Below the pieces are notes generated by a model that saw only the letters and a program-made list of their open reading frames with translations, did not search any database and was not told the origin of the DNA. Positions 23,575 through 31,581 of a DNA stretch of 43,754 nucleotides are shown piece by piece. Each line of letters starts with the position of its first letter. The stretch's first letter is position 1. Both the position numbers and the translations under genes were made by a program. The DNA is from an uncultured Desulfuromonadales bacterium. Lineage in GTDB: Bacteria; Desulfobacterota; Desulfuromonadia; Desulfuromonadales; Trichloromonadaceae. The stretch spans positions 1 through 43,754 of the forward strand of contig CALZIZ010000021.1 of NCBI GenBank assembly GCA_945787465.1. The letters are read 5' to 3'.

Positions 23575-23584
23575 GTACAAGTGT

Positions 23585-23615
23585 TGCCAGGCCGGGAATC
23601 ATCCCGGACCTGGCA
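23585..23615 (+). terminator. Hairpin after the cyclophilin gene, probable terminator
   Basis: TGCCAGG-CCGGGA pairs with TCCCGG-A-CCTGGCA around ATCA. The T run is weak and delayed. Confidence 0.5.
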
Positions 23616-23772
23616 GCGGCCGTGCATTCTATTCGCTGTTTTTGTTGCTCATCCCAGGCTTAAGGTCAAGCCAGGCCTGCTTCAGAGACGCCTCAACCGC
23701 AACCTGAATGACTCAGAAAAAAAAAGAACGCACCAGACAGGGGACTCGCTCTCGCTTACCGCTCTCCTTTCA

Positions 23773-23800
23773 TTGGAATACTCGAAGAACATGGTATAAT
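23773..23800 (+). promoter_or_regulatory. Promoter of the phosphatase-superfamily gene
   Basis: TTGGAA is followed after 16 bp by a perfect TATAAT, 26 bp before the GTG start. Confidence 0.7.
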
Positions 23801-23826
23801 TTCCCGAAAAACACATTGGAGTTTCA

Positions 23827-25461
23827 GTGCACTGGACGGCCATTATTGACCGCCTGTTTCGGGTCTATTACTTTTTCAAATTCTACCTGTTCCGCAAAGA
23901 GCGGCTCGCCAATGCTGGCGCCAAATCTGATCGGGGTTTTGTCGGTATTCAAATTGACGGCCTCTCCTACCCCCACCTGCTTCAGGCCCTTGAAAAGGGC
24001 TACCTGCCCAATATTGAACGTCACCTCAACCGCGGCTACAGCCTGCGCGCCTACCAGGCGGGCGTGCCCAGCACCACCCCGGCGGCCCAGGCTGCCATCT
24101 TTTACGGCGATACGGCAGGCATCCCTGCCTTTCGCTGGTTTGAAAAACACAGCGGCCAGTTGATCAGCTGCAACGATATTGACCACGTGCAGCATTTTCG
24201 CGAAGAGTTGTTTTTCGGCCGCAATGGGCTGCTCGAGGGCGGCTCGTCCTACTCCAACATCCTTGATGGGGGAGCTTCCCGGAGCATTTTCACCGTTTCC
24301 TCCCCTCACCCTCAGACCCTGTTCGGCCGCTTCGGCGGATTCAGAATCATGGTGCTGATGTTTTTGCATCCGCTGCGGGTCTGCCGCATGATCGGAGCTT
24401 CGGTGATTGAGTACTTCACCAACCTCTATGACCGCTGGCACTACCGCAAGACCCGCCCATGGCGAGTGGCCAGCGGCCTGTTTCCCTTTATCCGTATCTT
24501 CTGCAATGTCATTTTACGCGAACTGCAAACCTTCGGGGTCATTGCCGACATCTACGCCGGGGTCCCTTATATTTACACAACCTACAGCGGCTACGACGAA
24601 CTGGCCCATAAGCGCATCGGCGAAGTGATGCGGATGCTGCGCCATGCCCCGGGCGCCCGATACGAACTGATTCTGCTTTCGGACCACGGCCAGACCCCCG
24701 GTTACCCCTTCCACAACAAGTTCGGCGCCACCCTGGGCGAGACGGTCAGCTCCTTTTTGCGCGAGCATCAAACAGCTGCCGTTTCCTCAGGATCAATTGA
24801 CTTTACCAGGGCCCAACTCGATTACCTGAAGCAGGAACTCGATGCCCGCCCCAAGCGCTGGCGATACCAGCTCTACCGCAGCACCAAAGATTTCATCCAG
24901 AACAAGATCCGCGATCTTGTCCCCGAAACCCTGAAGGTTGACCAGGAAGGCGGGGTTGTCGTCACCTATTCCAGCTCCCTTGCTCACCTGTACATTACCG
25001 GCGAACCCCGCAGATTAAATGCCGGGGAAGTCGAACAGGCCCAGCCTCGCTTACTACGGTTTTTAAGCCAGCACCAGGGGATCGGTTTTTTGCTCGCCAA
25101 GGGAGAAGGGGATGAAGCATGCCTGTTTCACCACGGCGGAAAGGTCTGCGGCACTCCCGAATCCCCCCCCGAAGCTGCTGAATTGGAATTTCTTCGCCCC
25201 TACGGAGACCCCTTGGCGTTGTTCTCAGAGCTGTGGCGCTTTGCCTCTAGCGACAAGTGCGGAGACCTGATCATTTTCGGAGCTTACGACGGGGAGCGCA
25301 TCGCCTGCTTTGACGACCAGGTTGGAGGCCACGGCTCGGTCGGAGGAGAACAACAGCAACCCTTTCTGATTCTGCCTGTCGGACATCCCCTGCTTGCCGA
25401 AGAACAACTGACCGGCTATGCAATGTTGCACAACCAGGTCTTCACCCCTTTGCGACGCTAG
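23827..25461 (+). CDS. Alkaline-phosphatase-superfamily (type I phosphodiesterase-like) protein
   Basis: The 544-residue protein starts with GTG, preceded by GGAG. Residues 38-48 (GFVGIQIDGLS) carry the first metal ligand. GVPSTTPAAQAA holds the likely Thr/Ser nucleophile. YDELAH, LLSDHGQTPG and the late GGHGS carry the remaining His/Asp ligands of the two-metal site. This is the alkaline phosphatase / nucleotide pyrophosphatase fold. An insertion at about 175-240 contains hydrophobic segments (FGGFRIMVLMFLHPLRV) that may touch the membrane. The substrate is unknown; phosphodiesters or lipid head groups are possible. A strong promoter and a terminator frame it as a single-gene unit. Confidence 0.85.
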   Translation: MHWTAIIDRLFRVYYFFKFYLFRKERLANAGAKSDRGFVGIQIDGLSYPHLLQALEKGYLPNIERHLNRGYSLRAYQAGVPSTTPAAQAAIFYGDTAGIPAFRWFEKHSGQLISCNDIDHVQHFREELFFGRNGLLEGGSSYSNILDGGASRSIFTVSSPHPQTLFGRFGGFRIMVLMFLHPLRVCRMIGASVIEYFTNLYDRWHYRKTRPWRVASGLFPFIRIFCNVILRELQTFGVIADIYAGVPYIYTTYSGYDELAHKRIGEVMRMLRHAPGARYELILLSDHGQTPGYPFHNKFGATLGETVSSFLREHQTAAVSSGSIDFTRAQLDYLKQELDARPKRWRYQLYRSTKDFIQNKIRDLVPETLKVDQEGGVVVTYSSSLAHLYITGEPRRLNAGEVEQAQPRLLRFLSQHQGIGFLLAKGEGDEACLFHHGGKVCGTPESPPEAAELEFLRPYGDPLALFSELWRFASSDKCGDLIIFGAYDGERIACFDDQVGGHGSVGGEQQQPFLILPVGHPLLAEEQLTGYAMLHNQVFTPLRR

Positions 25462-25491
25462 GGTTTCGGAGGTTCCATGACAACCATCCCG

Positions 25492-25523
25492 AAAAAGGCC
25501 TGTTGAAATACAGGCTTTTTCTT
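25492..25523 (+). terminator. Terminator of the phosphatase-superfamily gene
   Basis: AAAAAGGCCTGT pairs with ACAGGCTTTTT (one bulged G) around TGAAAT, followed by a T-rich tail. Confidence 0.8.
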
Positions 25524-25526
25524 TCT

Positions 25527-25701
25527 GAATTATAACCCAAAAGAAGGTAAACAGATATTAGCCACCAAGGCACCAAGACACGAAGAAAATCTTGGGTTTA
25601 TGATCCTAATGCATGTGGAAATTCCTGGTCTTGAGGTCCCCTTGGTGCCTTCGTGCCTTGGTGGCAGTCCCAGCCTTTTTTTGGGTTAGTTATCCGTTTT
25701 C
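25527..25701. repeat. Fold-back repeat, family 2, copy 2
   Basis: The element begins GAATTATAACCCAAAAG and ends GCCTTTTTTTGGGTTAG followed by TTATCCGTTTTC. Inner arms GCCACCAAGGCACCAAGACA and the complement of CTTGGTGCCTTCGTGCCTTG form a strong stem. It starts 3 bp after the preceding terminator, as copy 1 does. The CCACCAAGGCAC motif is one I recall from several bacterial genomes. Confidence 0.85.
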
Positions 25702-25744
25702 TTTTTGTGGTTTTGACTTTGGCTCCCATGGGAGGAGAAGACGA

Positions 25745-26959
25745 TTACCCACGGACGCTGATAACATACTTCAGATAGCGGCCCTCGGGAAAAGTGACCG
25801 GAAAAGGAAAATCCTCAGGCTGGCCGGCGATGCGGATCACCCGTTGCGGGCACCCGGCCTCCAGGGCGCCGCGGCGCAATTCCTTGAGATAGTCCGCTAT
25901 ATCGATTTTTTGATGGTTCGATGAGGTAATCACCAGTCCTCCGGGAGGGAGCAGCTTCAGGGCGGTGGCCACCAGATCGGACGTCCCCCCCCGGGTGGTG
26001 AAGCGACTTTTACTGGTGGTGGAAAAACTCGGTGGATCCATCAGGATGATATCAAAAGACCGTCCCTGGGCCTGCAGGTCCTGCAGCACCTCGAAACAAT
26101 CCCCCACCACAAATTCGTGGCGTTTGGGGTTAAGCCGATTGAGAGAAAAGTTTTCCCTCGCCCGGTCCAGGTAAGTTGCCGAGGCATCGACACTGGTCAC
26201 CTTTTCGGCGCCGGCGGCAGCAGCCGCAACAGAGAAGGCACCGGTGTAGGCAAACAGGTTGAGCACCTTCTTGCCCCGCACCCGCCTCATCAGGTCGCGC
26301 CGGTTGCTGCGTTGGTCAAGAAAAAGCCCGGTATTCAGCCCTTCTTCCAGGTCCACAAGGAAGTTCAGCCCGTTTTCTACGACATTTATGGGGCCAGCAA
26401 CCGGACTGCCGGCCAGCAGACGACTGTATTTCTTTGATTTGACTTCGGCTTCAAGCTTCCTGGTTTTCTGCGGCCTGAACTTCTCGTAAATCCCTGCCGG
26501 CTCCAACACCTTCTGCAGGGCCCCGACCACCAGGGGCAAGTGCCTTTTCCATCCCGCCGCATAAAGCTGCACCATGAGGTACTCGCCATAGCGGTCCACG
26601 GTCAGGCCCGGCAACCCGTCTCCTTCGCCATTGACCAGGCGGTAGGCATCAGTGTCGGTCAGTTCGAGGTGGGCCTCACGCAGAGCTACCGCAGCCTCTA
26701 TTTTTCTCCGAACCCACCCCTCGCTCAGGGTCATGGAGCCGGACTGGAGAACCCGTGCGACAATACGGTCACCCGGATCGAGCAGGGCTGTGGCCAACAG
26801 GCGGCCTCCCTCATCGGTCAGCGGGACAAGGTCGCCGACCTTTCCCAGCGGCCACTGGCGGGTGAAACGGTCGGCGATCACCCAGGGATGTCCGAGTTTC
26901 AGCATCTGAGCGGTCTGAGGGCCGACAACAAAACCTGCAACTGGTGATTTTTTTGACAT
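25745..26959 (-). CDS. rlmI: RlmI-type 23S rRNA (cytosine-5) methyltransferase
   Basis: This 404-residue protein has an N-terminal PUA-like domain (GHPWVIADRFT, DPGDRIVARVL), a central EEHEE-type region and a C-terminal SAM-dependent methyltransferase. Motif I reads VLNLFAYTGAFSVAAAAAG, and motif IV (DPPSFS) follows. FLDQRSNR is typical of the RlmI/RlmK group that methylates C1962 of 23S rRNA in E. coli. GGAG lies 8 nt before the ATG. It is convergent with the phosphatase gene, and repeat copy 2 lies between. Confidence 0.88.
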   Translation of the reverse strand: MSKKSPVAGFVVGPQTAQMLKLGHPWVIADRFTRQWPLGKVGDLVPLTDEGGRLLATALLDPGDRIVARVLQSGSMTLSEGWVRRKIEAAVALREAHLELTDTDAYRLVNGEGDGLPGLTVDRYGEYLMVQLYAAGWKRHLPLVVGALQKVLEPAGIYEKFRPQKTRKLEAEVKSKKYSRLLAGSPVAGPINVVENGLNFLVDLEEGLNTGLFLDQRSNRRDLMRRVRGKKVLNLFAYTGAFSVAAAAAGAEKVTSVDASATYLDRARENFSLNRLNPKRHEFVVGDCFEVLQDLQAQGRSFDIILMDPPSFSTTSKSRFTTRGGTSDLVATALKLLPPGGLVITSSNHQKIDIADYLKELRRGALEAGCPQRVIRIAGQPEDFPFPVTFPEGRYLKYVISVRG

Positions 26960-27154
26960 AAAAATACTCCGGCTATCTAAAACCTGTCTCCTTGAGTTCG
27001 AAGCCAGGCAAAAAAGTCAAACAACAAGCGAATATCAATGGGCAATTATTCTATCTGGAACTCTTCCCTCGTCCAAGGCAAAAGACTTCACCCCGGCAAT
27101 TGGCTGTGATAAACTTCCAGGCCCAATTCAGAAGAAAAGAGAGGCACCCGAGCC

Positions 27155-27808
27155 ATGAACGAGACCCCCAGGTCGAGCGGCGAAAAACATATTGAGAATA
27201 TCATGAAAGAGCTGGACCCCGGGTCAGACCGCTATCAGGTCCTCGATACCGCTCGCAGGTTTAAATCTTCGTGGGTGGAACTGGGGCAACAACTGCTCCA
27301 TGTCAACCACGACAGACTCTATCAGGGCTGGGGCTACGAAAATTTTGAGGATTACTGCGCCAAGGAAATCCGCATCAAAAAACCGACGGCCCAGAAACTG
27401 ACCCAGGCTTATCGGTTCCTGGAGAAGGATGAACCTCAGCTGCTGGCCCGGCAGACCGAGCTGAAGCCCCTGCCCGATTACCGCTCCGTCGATCTGCTGC
27501 GCCAGGCGCGGGAAGAAAAAGCCTTTACCGACGAGGAGTACGCCGAGCTGCGCAATGCAGTGGTCGAAGAAGAACGCAGCCACCCTACGGTGCTCAAACG
27601 CTTCAAGGAAGTTGCTTCGAGCAAAGAACCTCCTCAGGACAATCCCCTGCCGCAGATAAAATCGGGCCTGAGCGCAGCCCGCCGTTTGCAGACGACCCTC
27701 TTCGATCTGCCCGGTATCCCCGAAGACTACCCCGAACAACTCGAGCGCATCATCAGTTACCTCGAAGATCAGGTCGAAACCCTCAAAACCGAATCCGAAG
27801 ATAGCTGA
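27155..27808 (+). CDS. Helical hypothetical protein, possible DNA-binding
   Basis: This 217-residue soluble charged protein is predicted almost wholly helical. Residues 35-95 (ELGQQLLHVNHDRLYQGWGY..FEDYCAKEIRIKKPTAQKLTQAY) resemble the helix-turn-helix-like block of DUF3102-type and phage-related proteins, which suggests nucleic-acid binding. The C-terminal part has a weak coiled coil (ERIISYLEDQVETLKTE). I do not recognise a named family. GAGAGG lies 10 nt before the ATG, and a weak TTCACC-N17-TAAACT promoter precedes it. The gene diverges from rlmI. Confidence 0.7.
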   Translation: MNETPRSSGEKHIENIMKELDPGSDRYQVLDTARRFKSSWVELGQQLLHVNHDRLYQGWGYENFEDYCAKEIRIKKPTAQKLTQAYRFLEKDEPQLLARQTELKPLPDYRSVDLLRQAREEKAFTDEEYAELRNAVVEEERSHPTVLKRFKEVASSKEPPQDNPLPQIKSGLSAARRLQTTLFDLPGIPEDYPEQLERIISYLEDQVETLKTESEDS

Positions 27809-28138
27809 GCAGCCCTTTCCCCTTAACCCTTTACCTTCAAGCTTAGATCTGCCTTACGACTATCGCATGCGCTGCGCACTGCTGGCCATCCCGATAAACG
27901 ATGTATTCCTTTGCCTTTCAGCTCCCCGGCCAGCCTGAAGCCCTGCTGAAAATCGTCCTCCCTTGCAACTTGCCAAAACATCCCTCACGAAGATTCACGG
28001 ATCCTCCATGATCGTCCCGGTGCAGGTACCGTCCCTCAAATAACTTCAGGGCATGGGCTGTGAACTCTTAGATTATGGCCGCTCTGCTGTGCTTGGGCCT
28101 GGAGCATCACAAACCGGCAGGACGAGATTGGGCCAGAC
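27809..28138. other. Gap between two genes, no clear gene
   Basis: Apart from the small frame at 27843-27981 and the terminator at 28139, nothing is recognised here. No repeat of either fold-back family is present. Confidence 0.6.
27843..27981 (-). pseudogene. Possible small gene broken by a one-base frameshift
   Basis: From ATG at 27979-27981 the minus strand encodes MFWQVAREDDFQQGFRLAGE and a few more residues. Removing one base in the AAAGGAA stretch near 27907 continues the protein as EYIVYRDGQQCAAHAIVVRQ to a TAA at 27843. The spliced reading looks protein-like; the unshifted frame continues as a low-quality tail. The feature could be a decayed small gene, a sequencing slip or chance. 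Confidence 0.25.
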
Positions 28139-28165
28139 AAAAAAAGGGCGGCCAGAAGGCCGCCC
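28139..28165 (-). terminator. Terminator of the permease gene
   Basis: GGGCGGCC-AGAA-GGCCGCCC is followed on the minus strand by seven T. Confidence 0.95.
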
Positions 28166-28194
28166 TTAGGATGATCTGAGATGAGAACGGTAAA

Positions 28195-29187
28195 TCAGAA
28201 ACTGAAGGGAAGCAGGCGGTAGGTAAAAGCCAGCAACAACGTACCGCTGATGCATAGACCGAGGTAGAGCAGCAGAACCCGCCTGCGGAACATGGTGAAA
28301 AACACGCCCATGACCGGCAGTGCTGTCACCGGGCCGCCGATCAGAAGGGCCACACCTGCCCCCTTGGCCAGGGTGATGCCGGCTCCTATTTCCGGAGAGA
28401 CGAAACCATAGAGCATCGCTGCTGCGGTCACCTGGGGCATGTGCAGGGGGATGGTTGCGAAAGTCAGGGCAAATACCGGAAGAATCCCGGTGCCTTCGAG
28501 CAGCCCCGCGAGCCATTCATGGGGGATGAAGGTCGAAGCGACCACTTCGATCACCAGGCCGATCAGGGCGAACTTGCCGATCTTAAGCCCCCCTTCCCAG
28601 GCCCTGGCCAAAAAGACCAGAAACTTGTTGTGGGTACAGCGATTCACATGGTGGGACAACTGTTTGCCACATTCACAACGTAATTCCTCAACCGGATAAT
28701 CGGGATCATGAAAGTCACCGGCAGGAAGCTTCTTGCGAAAGATGAGCTCTTCAGAAAACCCATAGCCGCGTAAAAACTGGGTCAGATACCCGGCGAACAG
28801 GCCCATGAAAATGGCCCCGACAAGGACCGCATTGGCCCAACCGGCACCGAGTTCCCAATTGAGCAGGGTGTATCCTGCGGGGCTCATCAGCGGAGAGGTC
28901 ACCAGCAGCGCCATCGCAGGCGCCAGCGGCAAACCAGCCAGGAGCAAAGAGATGACCAGGGGCAGAGTTGCACAGGCGCACAAAGGGCTGGCAACCCCCA
29001 ACAGCGTTGCTACGCCGATGGAGAGCACACCAAAGCGTGTCAGAGCCTTGCGGATCTTGACATGCCATTTAAGGGTGCGAATGGTCGCCTCCAACAACAC
29101 CCCGATCACCAGAAACGGCAAAATATACAGGAATTCGTGCCACAACCCCGAGCCGAGTTCAACAATACCCTTGAAAAAACCTTCCAT
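28195..29187 (-). CDS. DUF318/ArsP-type metal(loid) permease
   Basis: The 330-residue membrane protein of the permease family PF03773 (YraQ/ArsP-like) has about eight membrane helices. The vicinal Cys pair in SPLCACATLPL (Cys70, Cys72) lies in a helix where ArsP proteins bind organoarsenicals. A central cytoplasmic loop (about 160-190) carries a Cys/His-rich patch, CECGKQLSHHVNRC, able to bind a metal. I recall relatives annotated as Cu/Zn efflux transporters (SO_0444 type). The substrate is therefore a soft metal or metalloid, not determined. AAGGA lies before the ATG. Repeat copy C lies 24 bp upstream and points with the gene. Confidence 0.85.
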   Translation of the reverse strand: MEGFFKGIVELGSGLWHEFLYILPFLVIGVLLEATIRTLKWHVKIRKALTRFGVLSIGVATLLGVASPLCACATLPLVISLLLAGLPLAPAMALLVTSPLMSPAGYTLLNWELGAGWANAVLVGAIFMGLFAGYLTQFLRGYGFSEELIFRKKLPAGDFHDPDYPVEELRCECGKQLSHHVNRCTHNKFLVFLARAWEGGLKIGKFALIGLVIEVVASTFIPHEWLAGLLEGTGILPVFALTFATIPLHMPQVTAAAMLYGFVSPEIGAGITLAKGAGVALLIGGPVTALPVMGVFFTMFRRRVLLLYLGLCISGTLLLAFTYRLLPFSF

Positions 29188-29211
29188 GAAAATTCATTCC
29201 TTGTTCGGTTA

Positions 29212-29379
29212 AACCTGGCTCCGTAAGGTTCGGGGCGGGAAAAGAGTGTAAGTGGTTGGGATAATTAAGTGCTTCAAAAAAACATGAGGCGCACCCAAAG
29301 GTTGGCCGGTAGTTTTTTGAACGCTTAGGCAGCTCAACGACCTGCGCTGTTCCCCACCCGGAACTCACGGATTCAGGTT
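29212..29379 (-). repeat. Dispersed fold-back repeat, family 1, copy C
   Basis: Read on the minus strand it starts AACCTGAATCCGTGAGTT and ends with the inverse of AACCTGGCTCCGTAAGG. The inner stem is TTCAAAAAAC / GTTTTTTTGAA, a covarying form of that in copy A. It is the most divergent copy. Confidence 0.9.
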
Positions 29380-29585
29380 AAATTTCTGCCAGACCTTTCC
29401 GGCAGTAGACAGTTTTTTGCCCCAGGAATACCCCAAATCAGCGGGTGACCTCCCTTTTTCAGGGACCTCTCACCAAAGACCAGCAAAAGTTGTTCCACTT
29501 GGGGCGGAATTAGTTTAGCCATTTTACTGTGCAAAGAGAAAAAATGGATTATAATGAGTTTCAAAAAATTGGCAAAGGTTTGCGG
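29380..29585. other. Divergent control region between the permease and doxX
   Basis: This region contains a GGTGAC..CCCT-TTTTC-AGGG..TCACC fold-back (about 29441-29476) that could be an operator or terminator, and TATAAT at 29550-29555, a candidate -10 for doxX. No gene was recognised. Confidence 0.45.
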
Positions 29586-30035
29586 ATGAGACTTGGACGA
29601 ATCTTTTATACGGTTGATTCATGGGGGCTGTTTTTTGCCCGCCTGGCTCTGGGGACTATTTTTCTGGCCCATGGGGCGCAGAAGCTCTTCGGCTGGTTCG
29701 GAGGAAGCGGTTTCGAACTCACCATGGCCAATTTCCACGATGGGCTGGGCATCCCCTCGAGTCTGGCGTTTCTCGCCATAATAACCGAGTTTTTCGGCGC
29801 CCTGGCAATACTGCTGGGCTTTCTGACACGGCTTGCCGCTCTTGGCCTGAGCTGTATCATGGTGGTGGCCATTTACCTGATTCATTTGCCCAACGGCTTT
29901 TTCCTGAATTGGTATTGCGCCCAGGGCCAGGGGCACGGCATAGAATTCAACCTGGCACTGCTCGGCATGACCCTGGCGCTTCTGGTCTCAGGGCCCGGCA
30001 ACGCCTCGGTCGACAAGTGGTTGAGTGAAATCTGA
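29586..30035 (+). CDS. DoxX family membrane protein
   Basis: This is a 149-residue protein with four membrane helices. The first reads WGLFFARLALGTIFLAHGAQKLFGWFGG, the DoxX signature. The second and third (LAFLAIITEFFGALAILLGF, LAALGLSCIMVVAIYLIH) are typical of the family. DoxX proteins are linked to redox or thiosulfate/quinone functions, but their activity is poorly defined. The ATG at 29586 is preferred because AAAGG lies 7 nt upstream and a TATAAT lies at 29550; a longer start at 29544 would overlap that promoter. It converges with the small ferredoxin gene. Confidence 0.87.
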   Translation: MRLGRIFYTVDSWGLFFARLALGTIFLAHGAQKLFGWFGGSGFELTMANFHDGLGIPSSLAFLAIITEFFGALAILLGFLTRLAALGLSCIMVVAIYLIHLPNGFFLNWYCAQGQGHGIEFNLALLGMTLALLVSGPGNASVDKWLSEI

Positions 30036-30046
30036 TGCCCGGATAA

Positions 30047-30205
30047 TCAGATAACCCGGATGATAAACTCGGAACAAGCTGCGGCACAATAACCGCAGAG
30101 GATACACTGGCCGGGGTCAACCCGCACCTTGCCCGAAACCAGGCGCAGAGCATCGTTGGTACAGGCCGGTTTGCAGGCGCCACAGCCCTTGCAGAGCGTC
30201 TCCAT
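30047..30205 (-). CDS. Very short 2x[4Fe-4S] ferredoxin
   Basis: This 52-residue protein carries two complete cluster motifs: CKGCGACKPAC and CILCGYCAAAC. It would transfer electrons like clostridial-type ferredoxins. The ATG at 30205 begins only four residues before the first Cys (METLC). A TTG at 30235 would add ten residues, and a stop lies just before it. The lack of the usual N-terminal strand and of a clear ribosome-binding site makes the exact start uncertain, and truncation is possible. It is convergent with doxX; no partner redox enzyme is adjacent. Confidence 0.75.
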   Translation of the reverse strand: METLCKGCGACKPACTNDALRLVSGKVRVDPGQCILCGYCAAACSEFIIRVI

Positions 30206-30399
30206 TATCTGCCAATTTGCGGCGCCGGGATTCAAGGTTGGTCAACACCGGCCTCTCAGCCCCCCGCCTTTTTGGGCAGGCAAATCTACCTGCAAGGGCC
30301 CCAGGGGCAAAGTACCATATGATCAGCGGGTTGCTTTCCAACCAGGTCTGTCCCAAGGGCACCTGTTTTCCTATTCAACATCTCCAGTGCAGGGGATAT
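30206..30399. other. Gap between the ferredoxin gene and repeat B
   Basis: Only a weak GCAGG..CCTGC hairpin is visible near 30280. No gene or named element is recognised. Confidence 0.5.
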
Positions 30400-30563
30400 C
30401 CTGAATCCGCGAGTTCTGACCGGGCAATAGCGCAAGTCATTGCCCTGCCTAAGCGTTTAAAAATTCACCGACGAACCTATGGGTGCGCCTCAGATTTTTT
30501 TAAACACCTATTCAGGCCAAGCAGGTACTCTCTTTTCCCGCCCCCAACTCACGGATCCAGGTT
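30400..30563 (+). repeat. Dispersed fold-back repeat, family 1, copy B
   Basis: The left end CCTGAATCCGCGAGTT and the right end (inverse AACCTGGATCCGTGAGTT) form near-perfect terminal inverted repeats. The inner stem arms have changed together (TTCAAA to TTTAAA, TTTGAA to TTTAAA) relative to copy A. It ends 85 bp before the methyltransferase ATG and points with it. Confidence 0.92.
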
Positions 30564-30616
30564 TAAGGCTGAAACCAGAAGCCCCCCCCGGGCCGGCAAG
30601 ACTTTTTCGGCTGCAA

Positions 30617-30625
30617 TGATATAAT
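30617..30625 (+). promoter_or_regulatory. Extended -10 promoter of the methyltransferase gene
   Basis: TGATATAAT is an extended -10 element with no clear -35. If used, repeat copy B lies upstream of the transcript. Confidence 0.5.
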
Positions 30626-30648
30626 TAAATGCATTAAAGGAGCCAGAA

Positions 30649-31443
30649 ATGTCCAGTGATTTCAAAAACAAGGTAAAAGCTCAGTTCTCCCGGTCCGCCG
30701 AGGGATATGTGCGCGACAAGGGGTTCTCCGGCGGTAACGACCTTGTGGAAATGGCCCGATTGCTTCAGCCGACCACCGAAGATGCCCTGCTCGATGTAGC
30801 CTGTGGCGGAGGGCACACTGCCCTCTACTTTTCCCCCCTGGTGCGCAGTGTCGTCGCTTCGGACCTGACCATGCAGATGCTTAAAATGGCTCAGGAGCAT
30901 ATCAGCGAAGTCGGCAAGGTTGAAAATGTGACATTCCGAGAAGCCGATGCTGAAGACCTGCCGTTCCCGGCCGGGTCTTTCACCTTATTAACCTGCCGGA
31001 TTGCCCCCCATCATTTCCCCGACGTGCCCCGCGCCCTGAGAGAGTTTCACCGGGTCCTCAGGCGCCGCGGCAGCCGTATGGCCATTGTCGACACCCTGCT
31101 TCCCGAAGACCCCGAGATAGCCGAATTCTACCAGACCATGGAAAAAATGCGCGACCCTACCCACGTCAGAGCCTTCACCGAACAAGAGTGGAGAGGCATG
31201 CTCGAGGATGCCAATTTTGTGGTGGAACAGACCTGCATTCTGCCCAAAACCCATGATTTCCCCACCTGGGCCAAAAGAGCCGGACTGACTTCCGAAGGCG
31301 TAAAAGAACTTAACAAGTTCTTCATCGACGCCCCCGAGAAGGTGCATGACTACTTTAAGATCGAAACCTTCGCCGGTGAGGTCGAAAGCTATACCGACAA
31401 TAAACTGCTGATCTACGCGACCCGCCCCGATAAGAAAAAATAG
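30649..31443 (+). CDS. UbiE/MenG-like class I SAM-dependent methyltransferase
   Basis: The 264-residue protein begins FKNKVKAQFSRSAEGYVRDKGFSGG. Motif I is LLDVACGGGHTALYFS, motif II VVASDLTMQML, then the DAEDLPFPAGSFTLLTCRIAPHHFPDV core. This resembles UbiE/Coq5 and related enzymes; MenG-like quinone methylation is possible but other small substrates fit as well. AAAGGAG lies 8 nt before the ATG. It stands alone, closed by a strong terminator. Confidence 0.85.
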   Translation: MSSDFKNKVKAQFSRSAEGYVRDKGFSGGNDLVEMARLLQPTTEDALLDVACGGGHTALYFSPLVRSVVASDLTMQMLKMAQEHISEVGKVENVTFREADAEDLPFPAGSFTLLTCRIAPHHFPDVPRALREFHRVLRRRGSRMAIVDTLLPEDPEIAEFYQTMEKMRDPTHVRAFTEQEWRGMLEDANFVVEQTCILPKTHDFPTWAKRAGLTSEGVKELNKFFIDAPEKVHDYFKIETFAGEVESYTDNKLLIYATRPDKKK

Positions 31444-31473
31444 CCTGTAGGGGCCATAGCTCCCTGCAATAAA

Positions 31474-31519
31474 CAGCAAGGCAAAAGCCCTTCGGTCTCG
31501 AAGGGCTTTTGCCTTGCTG
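31474..31519 (+). terminator. Very long perfect terminator hairpin after the methyltransferase gene
   Basis: A perfect 21-bp stem with a GTCT loop contains an inner AAAAGCCCTTCG / CGAAGGGCTTTT core that can terminate in both directions. Confidence 0.85.
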
Positions 31520-31522
31520 AAT

Positions 31523-31553
31523 AAAAAAGGGGATGCCCGAAAAGGGCATCCCC
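31523..31553 (-). terminator. Terminator of the citrate synthase gene
   Basis: GGGGATGCCC / GGGCATCCCC with a 5-nt loop is followed on the minus strand by six T. Confidence 0.93.
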
Positions 31554-31581
31554 ATTATAAAACATGTGCAGCGAAAAAGCC

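Noticed and set aside
25470-25505. Eight-codon frame with GGAGG just upstream, before a terminator
   Set aside because: Too short to support, and it overlaps the terminator stem of the preceding gene; no regulated gene follows on that strand.
30217-30624. Plus-strand 135-residue frame running through repeat B
   Set aside because: It crosses the repeat, has no ribosome-binding site and shows no protein-like pattern.
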